Shown piece by piece: positions 14,735 to 21,641 of a stretch of 34,135 bases of DNA (position 1 is the stretch's first letter; every line of letters begins with the position of its first letter). Source of the DNA: Flavobacterium sp. (lineage in GTDB: Bacteria; Bacteroidota; Bacteroidia; Flavobacteriales; Flavobacteriaceae); contig JAIFLT010000016.1 of assembly GCA_020048955.1 (NCBI GenBank), forward strand, positions 1 through 34,135, in the 5' to 3' direction. The notes below the pieces were generated by a model that was not told the DNA's origin, did not search any database, and saw only the letters and a program-made list of their open reading frames with translations. Made by a program: the position numbers and the translations under genes.

Positions 14735-14960
14735 TTTTTATCAAGTTTTCTCTATCTAAAGTTACCACTCCTAAAGTTTCTCCAAATAGTCGTAATACAT
14801 CGTTTACTTTATCCATTCGTAATGTGCTTTTTCCTTGTTCTAAATCTCGTACAAATCGTAATCCTACGCTTGCTTTTAAGGCTAGTTCTGGTTGTGTTAG
14901 CTTATTTTGTTTTCGTTTTGTTTTAACGTGAATACTAATATTATTTATTTTTTTCTTCAT
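14727..14960 (-). CDS. hipB: HipB-like XRE-family repressor/antitoxin
   Basis: 77-residue helix-turn-helix protein: ISIHVKTKRKQNKLTQPELA, then LKASVGLRFVRDLEQGKSTLRMDKVNDVLRLFGETLGV, the standard HipB/Cro-C1 fold, with a short tail. In HipBST systems HipB binds operators upstream of the operon and forms a complex with HipS and HipT that represses transcription. It is first in the operon and starts just 19 bp after a TATATTTG -7 box. Four matching operator-like palindromes lie upstream, one of them over the presumed transcription start. It is shorter than E. coli HipB and seems to lack a long C-terminal extension. Confidence 0.88.
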   Translation of the reverse strand: MKKKINNISIHVKTKRKQNKLTQPELALKASVGLRFVRDLEQGKSTLRMDKVNDVLRLFGETLGVVTLDRENLIKNE

Positions 14961-14963
14961 TTT

Positions 14964-15102
14964 TATACCTTTAAAGCTACAAATATATTATTTTTTTATT
15001 ATTTAATACCATAAATGGTATATTTTTTATTTTTATCAATATTTTATACCTTTAATAGTATAAATTTATGTTTTTAGCAATAATTATGCTATATATGGTA
15101 TA
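14964..15102. promoter_or_regulatory. Four phased HipB operator-like boxes
   Basis: Four 18-bp palindrome-like boxes fit TATACC-N6-GGTATA. They are 14964-14981 (TATACCTTTAAAGCTACA), 15005-15022 (AATACCATAAATGGTATA), 15045-15062 (TATACCTTTAATAGTATA) and 15085-15102 (TATGCTATATATGGTATA). Their centres are 41, 40 and 40 bp apart, about four helical turns, so all face the same side of the DNA. The first two flank and overlap the hipB promoter. HipB binding is inferred from position and symmetry. Confidence 0.75.
14980..14987 (-). promoter_or_regulatory. -7 box of the hipBST promoter
   Basis: TATATTTG on the minus strand, 19 bp before the hipB start codon. No TTG is found in the -33 region; that region is instead covered by the operator box at 15005-15022. 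Confidence 0.6.
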
Positions 15103-15112
15103 AAATTAGAAA

Positions 15113-16195
15113 TTATTTAAAGTAAGTAGAGAGTAATTCTAACGCGGCAGAAAATGGTGTTTTCTTATTGGTAGCTACGGCTAATTTATTGTAGTCAAGT
15201 ATTTTTTTTATCTTTGGATGATTGTAAAAATTAGATTTTAATTGCTCATTTATGGTTTCCATCATCCAAAATTGATTCTGATTTTGACGTTTTTCTTCAA
15301 AATAATGATTGGATTTTACCAATTCAAAATATGCTGAAATCGTTTTCCAAACAGCATCAATTCCTTCTTTGGTATAAGAACTACAAGTTGCAGCAGTTGG
15401 AGTCCAGCCACTTTGTTTTGCAGGGAATAGATGTAATGCTCTATTGAATTCTGTTTTGGCTAATTTAGCTTTAGCAATATTATCACCATCGGCTTTATTG
15501 ATTACTATAGCATCTGCCATTTCCATGATGCCACGTTTTATTCCTTGCAATTCATCACCAGCTCCAGAAATTTTCAATAGTAAAAAGAAATCTACCATAC
15601 TATGTACAGCGGTTTCACTCTGACCAACTCCAACAGTTTCTATGATTATGGTGTCAAATCCGCAGGCTTCACATAAAATTATGGTTTCTCGTGTTTTTCT
15701 GGCAACTCCGCCAAGTGTTTCTCCTGAGGCACTAGGGCGAATAAAAGCGTTTTCATCTTTTACCAATTCTTCCATTCGGGTTTTATCTCCAAGAATACTT
15801 CCGTGAGAAATGGTACTACTTGGGTCAACTGCTAAAACGGCAACTTTTCTTCCAAGTGAAGTTAAATGCTTTCCAAAAGCTTCAATAAAAGTACTTTTTC
15901 CAACTCCTGGAACACCAGTAATTCCAATTCGTATGGATTTATTGGCATGAGGCAAACATGCTTGAATTAGGGTAGTAGCTTTTTCTAAATGTTTGGTATT
16001 GGTGCTTTCTACAAGCGTGATGGCTCTACTTAAAGCCACTTTATCTTTTGCCAAAATTCTCTCAATCAACTCTTGCGCCGAAGGTTGATTTTTTCTTTTT
16101 TGAATCACATTTTGAATTGAAACTTGATTTAAAGTTTCTGGTTGTGGTACGCCTTCTTTTTCATGAAGTGCAGAATTTTGTTTAGGTGTTTTCAA
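15113..16195 (-). CDS. meaB: Methylmalonyl-CoA mutase-associated GTPase MeaB
   Basis: G3E-type GTPase that protects and reactivates the adenosylcobalamin-dependent methylmalonyl-CoA mutase. Motifs: P-loop GVPGVGKST, VLAVDPSS, the long switch SGETLGGVARKTRE, ETVGVGQSE, and the guanine-specificity motif NKAD. All MeaB/ArgK signatures are complete. The frame opens at an ATG at 16246, but the first 17 residues (MFYIRTFFVFLQK) are hydrophobic and atypical. I prefer a TTG at 16193-16195 (LKTPKQNSALHEKEG), which gives 360 residues and places the start after a plausible promoter. The mutase genes are not in this window. It is divergent from the AEC permease, and the two upstream regions overlap. Confidence 0.92.
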   Translation of the reverse strand: MKTPKQNSALHEKEGVPQPETLNQVSIQNVIQKRKNQPSAQELIERILAKDKVALSRAITLVESTNTKHLEKATTLIQACLPHANKSIRIGITGVPGVGKSTFIEAFGKHLTSLGRKVAVLAVDPSSTISHGSILGDKTRMEELVKDENAFIRPSASGETLGGVARKTRETIILCEACGFDTIIIETVGVGQSETAVHSMVDFFLLLKISGAGDELQGIKRGIMEMADAIVINKADGDNIAKAKLAKTEFNRALHLFPAKQSGWTPTAATCSSYTKEGIDAVWKTISAYFELVKSNHYFEEKRQNQNQFWMMETINEQLKSNFYNHPKIKKILDYNKLAVATNKKTPFSAALELLSTYFK

Positions 16196-16246
16196 AAGGT
16201 TTCTTACTTTCTGTAAAAATACAAAAAATGTACGAATATAAAACAC

Positions 16247-16273
16247 TTGAATCTTTTTGTTTAATTACCTTTG
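16247..16273 (+). promoter_or_regulatory. Bacteroidota-type promoter for the AEC permease gene
   Basis: TACCTTTG at 16266-16273 is an exact TAnnTTTG box, with TTG at 16247-16249 16 bp upstream (slightly short spacing). It lies inside the ORF-track extension of the permease and therefore supports the start at 16291. Confidence 0.6.
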
Positions 16274-16290
16274 CAAGCATAATTCATTAC

Positions 16291-17202
16291 ATGGAAAACA
16301 TAATTCTCTTATTTTTATGCTTATTTCTGGGGATTTTGCTTCAACGAGTACCTCAGTTTCCTTCAAATACGCATCAAAGTTTAAATCAATTTGTTATCTA
16401 TGTTTCGCTTCCTGCACTTGCGTTATATTACATTCCAAAAATAACCATTTCATTAGCGCTTTTGTTTCCAATCGGAATTGCATGGTTGGGTTTTGGTTTG
16501 GCATTTGTCTTTTTTTATAGTATTGGAACATATTTGAAATGGTCTAAAAAACTCATAGGTTGTTTAATATTAACTGGCGGACTTAGTAATACTTCCTTTG
16601 TAGGATTTCCAATTATTGAAGCTCTCTATGGTTCTGAAGGTCTTAAAACTGCTATCATTGTAGATCAACCAGGCTCATTTGTAGTAGTTACAACATTTGG
16701 AATACTTGTAGCTACAACTTTTTCAAAAGGAAATTTAAATAAATCTCAAATTTTAATTAAAATCTTAAAATTCCCTCCATTTATAGCCTTTTCAATTGCC
16801 ATTTTAGCTACTATTTTATCTTTTGAGTTTCCGCTAACTTTGCAAAATGCTTTTCTAAAAATAGGAAACACGGTTACTCCTGTAGCACTTGTAGCTGTTG
16901 GATTGCAACTAAAAATAGATACTAAAAATAGGCATTGGTCGTTTTTAGCTTTGGGTTTGTTTTTTAAATTATTCCTTATGCCAGCCTTCTTTTTTGTGTT
17001 TTACAAACTAATTTTAGGGGCAAAGGGATTAGATATCAATGTTTCAATTTTAGAATCGGCAATGGCTCCAATGATTACGGGTGCAATTTTGGCTTCAAAT
17101 TATGGGCTCAAACCTAAATTAAGTAGTATGATGATAGGAATTGGAATTCCAATTTCATTACTAACCATAACAATTTGGTATTATATTTTAAAAATTTATT
17201 AA
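16291..17202 (+). CDS. AEC family (auxin efflux carrier-like) permease
   Basis: 303-residue inner-membrane protein with about ten hydrophobic helices. MENIILLFLCLFLGILLQRVPQ opens the protein; LTGGLSNTSFVGFPIIEALYG carries the typical AEC pattern (GGLxNTxFxGxP) in the first half. A second-half motif, LESAMAPMITGAILASNYGL, matches the family's MP-containing loop. Such permeases move small organic anions or related compounds; the substrate is not predictable. The ORF track begins at 16186, but a promoter box at 16266-16273 lies between that start and the ATG at 16291, so the downstream ATG is chosen. The stop codon is directly followed by the ATG of the MFS gene, so both are co-transcribed. Confidence 0.9.
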   Translation: MENIILLFLCLFLGILLQRVPQFPSNTHQSLNQFVIYVSLPALALYYIPKITISLALLFPIGIAWLGFGLAFVFFYSIGTYLKWSKKLIGCLILTGGLSNTSFVGFPIIEALYGSEGLKTAIIVDQPGSFVVVTTFGILVATTFSKGNLNKSQILIKILKFPPFIAFSIAILATILSFEFPLTLQNAFLKIGNTVTPVALVAVGLQLKIDTKNRHWSFLALGLFFKLFLMPAFFFVFYKLILGAKGLDINVSILESAMAPMITGAILASNYGLKPKLSSMMIGIGIPISLLTITIWYYILKIY

Positions 17203-18417
17203 ATGAATACAGTAGTAGAAAGCCCAATAAAATCAAAGGATTTACTTAATAAAACGGTTTATTCTATTTTGTTTTCTATCAGTTTTGCTCATTTGCTCAA
17301 CGATTTAATTCAAGCCATTATTCCATCCATTTATCCAATAATAAAAGAAAGTTACCATCTAACATTTTCTCAAATTGGTTTAATCACTTTTGCTTTTCAA
17401 TTTTCGGCTTCTATTTTTCAACCTTTGGTTGGATATTACACTGATAAAAATCCAAAACCTTTTTCTCAAATTTATGGAATGCTTTTTTCTATGGCAGGAA
17501 TCGTTTCAATTTCTTTTGCCAATAATTTTTATTGGATAATTGCTTCTGTAGTTTTAATAGGAACTGGTTCGTCTATTTTTCATCCTGAATCTGCTCGAAT
17601 TTCTAATTTAGCTTCTGGCGGAAAACGCGGTTTGGCACAATCTATTTTTCAAGTAGGAGGTAACTTCGGAACGGCTTTAGGTCCACTTTTAGTAGCTTTA
17701 ATTGTAGTTCCTAATTCTCAAAAATACATTCTTTGGTTTGTTATTGTTGCTGCTTTAGGACTACTTATTTTGAGTAAAATTGCTTTTTGGTACAAAGAAC
17801 ATCTCGTTTTTAGAAAAAATAAAGTACAACCTTTCATCGATTTACATAATCTGCCTAAAAAGAAAGTTCAAATTTCTATTGCTATATTGTTAATAGTGAT
17901 TTTTTCTAAGTTTTTCTACTCGGCAAGTCTTTCAAGCTACTATCAGTTTTATATCATCGATAAATTTGATTTAACCATAAAACAAGCACAGTTTCACATG
18001 TTTATTTACTTGTTTTCGTATGCGGTTGGAACCATTCTTGGCGGACCTTTAGGCGATAAAATTGGAAGAAAATATGTCATTTGGCTGTCTGTTTTTGGAG
18101 CATTTCCTTTTGCTTTAGCATTACCTTATGTAAATTTATTTTGGACCGATGTTTTAATGGTGGTTATTGGCATTATTATTTCTTCAGCTTTTCCTGCAAT
18201 TTTGGTTTATGCCCAAGAGTTAGTTCCTAAAAAACTCGGAATGGTCTCCGGGTTATTCTATGGTTTTGCTTTCGGAATGGGCGCATTAGGTTCTGCTTTG
18301 TTTGGAATTCTTGCTGACAATAAGTCAATCGAATACGTATATCATGTTGCATCATTTTTGCCATTAATAGGAATCATTTGTTATTTTCTTCCCAATTTGA
18401 AAAAGAAGATAGATTAG
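17203..18417 (+). CDS. MFS transporter, fosmidomycin-resistance (Fsr)-like
   Basis: 404-residue twelve-helix major facilitator protein. FAHLLNDLIQAIIPSIYPIIKESYHLTFSQIGLITFAFQ and the later GTGSSIFHPESARISN and QVGGNFGTALGPLL are characteristic of the Fsr branch, which includes E. coli fosmidomycin-resistance protein. A GGPLGDKIGRKYVIW loop between the two halves is the general MFS signature. The start codon is contiguous with the stop of the AEC permease gene (no spacer), a strong sign of a two-gene operon. The substrate in this organism is unknown; a role in drug or metabolite export is only a family-level guess. Confidence 0.9.
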   Translation: MNTVVESPIKSKDLLNKTVYSILFSISFAHLLNDLIQAIIPSIYPIIKESYHLTFSQIGLITFAFQFSASIFQPLVGYYTDKNPKPFSQIYGMLFSMAGIVSISFANNFYWIIASVVLIGTGSSIFHPESARISNLASGGKRGLAQSIFQVGGNFGTALGPLLVALIVVPNSQKYILWFVIVAALGLLILSKIAFWYKEHLVFRKNKVQPFIDLHNLPKKKVQISIAILLIVIFSKFFYSASLSSYYQFYIIDKFDLTIKQAQFHMFIYLFSYAVGTILGGPLGDKIGRKYVIWLSVFGAFPFALALPYVNLFWTDVLMVVIGIIISSAFPAILVYAQELVPKKLGMVSGLFYGFAFGMGALGSALFGILADNKSIEYVYHVASFLPLIGIICYFLPNLKKKID

Positions 18418-18477
18418 GGTTCGTTTGTGTTCGCTTTTTACAAATACATTATTTCAAATACAGCCAAGCTGTAAAAA

Positions 18478-18538
18478 TCTATTTTCTTTATTCTATTTTC
18501 TTTTTCTATTTTCTTTTTCTATTTTCTTTTTCTATTTT
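18478..18538. repeat. 13-bp tandem repeat array, pyrimidine-rich
   Basis: The unit TCTATTTTCTTTT recurs at 18492, 18505, 18518 and (partial) 18531, with a slightly offset copy at 18478. The strand is almost purely pyrimidine. It lies between the Fsr-type MFS gene and the FAD oxidase gene, ending about 20 bp before the latter's start. Confidence 0.85.
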
Positions 18539-18558
18539 TACTTCACAAATTTTACAAA

Positions 18559-19965
18559 ATGCAATTAAGTCCAGAAATACTAAATAAGCTATCTTCTATT
18601 GTTGGAGCGTCTTATATTTTTACCGATATAGAAACTCGAAATCATTATGGTCACGATGAGACCGAAGATTATGTTTTTCCTCCAAATGTTGTTGTAAAAC
18701 CAGCAAATACCAAGGAAATTTCAGAAATCTTGAAAGTTGCCAACGAATATAAAATTCCAACAACGCCAATTGGTGCAAGAACTGGTTTAAGTGGTGGAGC
18801 TTTGTCTATTTATCAAGGAATAGGATTGTCCATGGAACGATTAAATAGAATTATAGAAATTGACGAACAAAACCTTCAAGTTACAGTCGAACCAGCAGTC
18901 ATCACACAAGTTCTGCGTGAAGCAGTTGCAGAAAAAGGTTTGTTCTATCCAATCGATCCGAGTAGTCAAGGAAGTTGCTGGATTGGTGGAAATGTAGCCG
19001 AAAATTCTGGTGGCGCTCGTGCCGTTAAATATGGTGTCACCAAAGATTATGTATTAAATATGGAAGTGGTTTTACCCAACGGCGAAATCATCTGGACGGG
19101 AGCCAATACACTAAAAAATTCTACAGGTTATAATTTAACACAACTAATGGTTGGTAGTGAAGGTACTTTAGGCGTTATTACAAAAATTGTACTCAAACTA
19201 CTTCCACAAAACACCAATAGTATCTTAATGTTGGTTCCGTTTTTCAAAGCTAGCCAAGCATGCGAAGCCGTTTCTGCCATCTTTAGAGCCGGAATTATTC
19301 CAAGTGCTTTAGAATTCATGGAACGCGATGCCATTGATTGGACTTTAAAATACAATGACACTATCAATATCAATGTCAAAGACAATGTTCAAGCACATTT
19401 ACTTATTGAAGTTGATGGAAATTATCCGGAAATTCTTTTTTCTGAAGCTGAGAAGATTATGAATGTAGTAGAACAATTTGAAATCGATGAGGTTTTGTTT
19501 GCTGATACTGAAGACCAAAAAAATGCACTTTGGAAAATGCGCCGTTCTGTTGCTGAAGCGGTTAAATCGAATTCAATTTATAAAGAAGAAGACACTGTTG
19601 TTCCAAGATATGTTTTGCCTGAGTTATTAATCGGAATAAAAAAAATAGGCAATAAATACGGATTCAAATCGGTTTGTTATGGTCATGCAGGTGATGGAAA
19701 TCTTCACGTAAATATCATCAAAGGTGAAATGAGTGATGAAAATTGGCAGAAAGAAGTACCTAAAGGAATTCGCGAAATATTTGAATTAACTGTTGCTCTA
19801 AAAGGAACACTTTCTGGCGAACACGGAATCGGTTTTGTTCAAAAAAACTTTATGGATATTGCTTTTTCAAAAGTTCATTTAGAATTAATGGAACGCATTA
19901 AATATGTCTTTGACCCAAATAATATTTTAAATCCTGGGAAGATATTTCCTGATGAAAATAATTAA
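18559..19965 (+). CDS. FAD-linked oxidase (GlcD / D-lactate dehydrogenase-like)
   Basis: 468-residue flavoprotein with an N-terminal FAD-binding domain of the PCMH type (VVVKPANTKEISEILKVANE, TPIGARTGLSGGAL, NVAENSGGARAVKYGVTKDYV). The C-terminal FAD-oxidase domain has CYGHAGDGNLHVNI, LSGEHGIGFVQKNFM and the ending DPNNILNPGKIFP. This is the standard layout of glycolate oxidase subunit D and D-lactate or 2-hydroxyglutarate dehydrogenases, which oxidise 2-hydroxy acids and pass electrons to the respiratory chain or another acceptor. No GlcE/GlcF partner gene is adjacent, so a single-subunit dehydrogenase is more likely. The exact substrate is not visible. A strong terminator follows. Confidence 0.92.
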   Translation: MQLSPEILNKLSSIVGASYIFTDIETRNHYGHDETEDYVFPPNVVVKPANTKEISEILKVANEYKIPTTPIGARTGLSGGALSIYQGIGLSMERLNRIIEIDEQNLQVTVEPAVITQVLREAVAEKGLFYPIDPSSQGSCWIGGNVAENSGGARAVKYGVTKDYVLNMEVVLPNGEIIWTGANTLKNSTGYNLTQLMVGSEGTLGVITKIVLKLLPQNTNSILMLVPFFKASQACEAVSAIFRAGIIPSALEFMERDAIDWTLKYNDTININVKDNVQAHLLIEVDGNYPEILFSEAEKIMNVVEQFEIDEVLFADTEDQKNALWKMRRSVAEAVKSNSIYKEEDTVVPRYVLPELLIGIKKIGNKYGFKSVCYGHAGDGNLHVNIIKGEMSDENWQKEVPKGIREIFELTVALKGTLSGEHGIGFVQKNFMDIAFSKVHLELMERIKYVFDPNNILNPGKIFPDENN

Positions 19966-19968
19966 TTC

Positions 19969-20007
19969 AAAAAGGCACAAACTTTAAAATTTGTGCCTTT
20001 TGTTTTT
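19969..20007. terminator. Terminator after the FAD oxidase gene
   Basis: Arms AAAAGGCACAAA and TTTGTGCCTTTT form a 12-bp stem with a short loop (19970-20001), followed by TGTTTTT. It also sits directly downstream of the convergent small gene ending at 20013 and may serve both. Confidence 0.9.
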
Positions 20008-20012
20008 ATTAA

Positions 20013-20123
20013 TTAATCTCTTTTCGGAGTGTTTTTCTTAATTCTTTTTTCCTCTTTTTTCTCTTTTGCAGTTTTAAGAGGTTCCTTTTTTACAGTTTTC
20101 TTTGCGTCTTGACTTTTTGCCAT
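20013..20123 (-). CDS. Small lysine-rich protein (36 aa)
   Basis: Too short for the ORF track. ATG at 20121-20123 to TAA at 20013-20015 encodes 36 residues beginning MAKSQDAKKTVKKEP and ending KNTPKRD. About 40% are lysine or arginine, with alternating glutamates, no hydrophobic core and no signal peptide. I recall very similar lysine-rich mini-proteins, with the opening MAK and a KEKRxEKKxKK block, as widespread in Flavobacterium. They are of unknown function, perhaps nucleic-acid binding. It is flanked by the FAD oxidase terminator downstream and nadC divergently upstream. The uninterrupted, strongly biased frame and familiar pattern support a real gene. Confidence 0.75.
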   Translation of the reverse strand: MAKSQDAKKTVKKEPLKTAKEKKEEKRIKKNTPKRD

Positions 20124-20309
20124 GATTTAGGGTTTTAATATTGCTAATAGGTAAAAGTAATAAATATTTGTAATATTTTCAATTTTATCTGCTTAGATTT
20201 TTGTCTTTTTCATCTTAAATCTTTTTTTAGTTAATCTATTTATAATTTCAGATTTATATCATAACGCAAATCAACATTTTTAATTATTTTAGCCATTCAA
20301 ATTTAGATT

Positions 20310-21170
20310 ATGATTTCAGAAGCACAATTTCTAAACGAACTCCAATTAATTATACAAAATGCCATTCGAGAAGATGTTGGCGATGGTGATCATTCTTCGC
20401 TAGCATGTATTCCGGCTGATGCTCAAGGAAAAGCTAAACTATTAGTAAAAGATAACGGAATTATTGCCGGAGTTGAATTTGCCAAAATGGTTTTTAATTA
20501 TGTTGATGTAAATATGAAATTGGAAACATTCATCAATGATGGTTCAAGTGTACGATATGGCGACGTAGTTTTTCATGTTTCAGGAAGTTCGCAATCAATT
20601 TTAAAAGCAGAACGATTGGTTTTGAATTCCATGCAAAGAATGAGTGCGATTGCAACTAAAACAAGAAAATATGTTGATTTACTAGAAGGAACTAACACTA
20701 AAGTTCTAGACACAAGAAAAACAACGCCAGGTTTTAGAGCTTGCGAAAAGTGGGCGGTAAAAATTGGTGGAGGCGAAAATCACCGATTTGCTTTGTACGA
20801 TATGGTAATGCTAAAAGACAATCACAACGATTTTGCTGGCGGAATTACAAAAGCCATTAATCAAACAAAAGAATATTTAAAAGCCAACAATAAAGATTTG
20901 AAAATTATCGTTGAAGCAAGAAATCTAGATGAAATAAAAGAAATTTTAGAAAGTGAAGGGGTTTTCAGAATTTTAATCGATAATTTCAATTTTGAAGATA
21001 CTAAAAAAGCAGTTGCCTTAATTGGAACAAAATGCCAGACTGAGTCATCAGGAAACATTAATGAAAATACCATTCGTCAATATGCTGAATGTGGAGTGAA
21101 TTACATATCATCTGGTGCTTTGACACATTCTGTTTATAACATGGATTTGAGTTTGAAAGCAATTGATTAG
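20310..21170 (+). CDS. nadC: Nicotinate-nucleotide pyrophosphorylase (carboxylating)
   Basis: 286-residue quinolinate phosphoribosyltransferase, which converts quinolinate and PRPP to nicotinate mononucleotide in de novo NAD synthesis. The N-terminal domain contains REDVGDGDHSS. The barrel domain has the signatures ERLVLNSMQRMSAIAT, LDTRKTTPGFRACEKWAVKIGGGENHRF and YDMVMLKDNH, then the phosphate-binding end (ISSGALTHSV). Length and motifs are complete. nadA and nadB are not nearby. The gene stop is directly followed by a heptamer array and the four-helix-bundle gene. Confidence 0.96.
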   Translation: MISEAQFLNELQLIIQNAIREDVGDGDHSSLACIPADAQGKAKLLVKDNGIIAGVEFAKMVFNYVDVNMKLETFINDGSSVRYGDVVFHVSGSSQSILKAERLVLNSMQRMSAIATKTRKYVDLLEGTNTKVLDTRKTTPGFRACEKWAVKIGGGENHRFALYDMVMLKDNHNDFAGGITKAINQTKEYLKANNKDLKIIVEARNLDEIKEILESEGVFRILIDNFNFEDTKKAVALIGTKCQTESSGNINENTIRQYAECGVNYISSGALTHSVYNMDLSLKAID

Positions 21171-21205
21171 GTAGCAGTTTTTATGTAGCAGATAGCAGAT
21201 TTTAG
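21171..21205. repeat. Heptamer array between nadC and the four-helix-bundle gene
   Basis: Units GTAGCAG, TTTTTAT, GTAGCAG, ATAGCAG, ATTTTAG run in phase, beginning at the first base after the nadC stop codon. Confidence 0.7.
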
Positions 21206-21221
21206 TTTTAAAAATAGTATT

Positions 21222-21581
21222 ATGAAGTTTCAAGATTTACTAGCTTTTAAAAGATCATTTGAATTGGCAATGTATATATTTAAAATTTCAAAATCATTTC
21301 CAAAAGAAGAACAATATTCATTAACAGATCAAATAAGACGTTCATCAAGAAGTGTTGCAGTAAATATTGCCGAAGCAACCCGAAAAAGACGCTATGAAAA
21401 ACATTTTATTTCAAAGTTGACAGATAGCGATACTGAAAACGCAGAGACACAAGGATGGTTAGAGTTTGCTCATGCGTGTGAATATTTGAAAAAGGATGAA
21501 TTTGATTTTTTAACAGAAAAAAGTAATGAAGTTGGAAAGCTTTTGAATTATATGATGAATAACCCTGACAAGTTTCTATAA
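21222..21581 (+). CDS. Four-helix-bundle protein (23S rRNA intervening-sequence / S23 family)
   Basis: 119 residues, all-helical: FQDLLAFKRSFELAMYIFKISKSFPKEEQYSLTDQIRRSSRSVAVNIAEA, then KLTDSDTENAETQGWLEFAHACEYL. This is the standard pattern of the four-helix-bundle family first found in intervening sequences of 23S rRNA and related to the Avd accessory protein of diversity-generating retroelements. Here it stands free in a gene cluster, with no rRNA or reverse transcriptase nearby. Its function is unknown; basic surface residues suggest nucleic-acid contact. It is bracketed by heptamer arrays on both sides, which might mark it as an inserted cassette. Confidence 0.9.
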   Translation: MKFQDLLAFKRSFELAMYIFKISKSFPKEEQYSLTDQIRRSSRSVAVNIAEATRKRRYEKHFISKLTDSDTENAETQGWLEFAHACEYLKKDEFDFLTEKSNEVGKLLNYMMNNPDKFL

Positions 21582-21585
21582 ATTT

Positions 21586-21641
21586 GAAAACTGCAATCTG
21601 AAAACTGCAATCTGAAAACTGCAATCTGCAATCTGAACAAC
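21586..21641. repeat. Eight-unit heptamer array ending exactly at a start codon
   Basis: The units are GAAAACT-GCAATCT three times, then GCAATCT and GAACAAC. Eight heptamers (56 bp) fill the gap from 4 bp after the four-helix-bundle stop codon to the ATG of the YihY gene. Confidence 0.9.

Noticed and set aside
16186-16290. N-terminal extension of the AEC permease in the ORF track
   Set aside because: It contains the predicted promoter box and overlaps the meaB start region; the shorter start gives a normal first helix.
21222-21581. Avd accessory protein of a diversity-generating retroelement
   Set aside because: The fold is related, but there is no reverse transcriptase, template repeat or variable repeat in the window.
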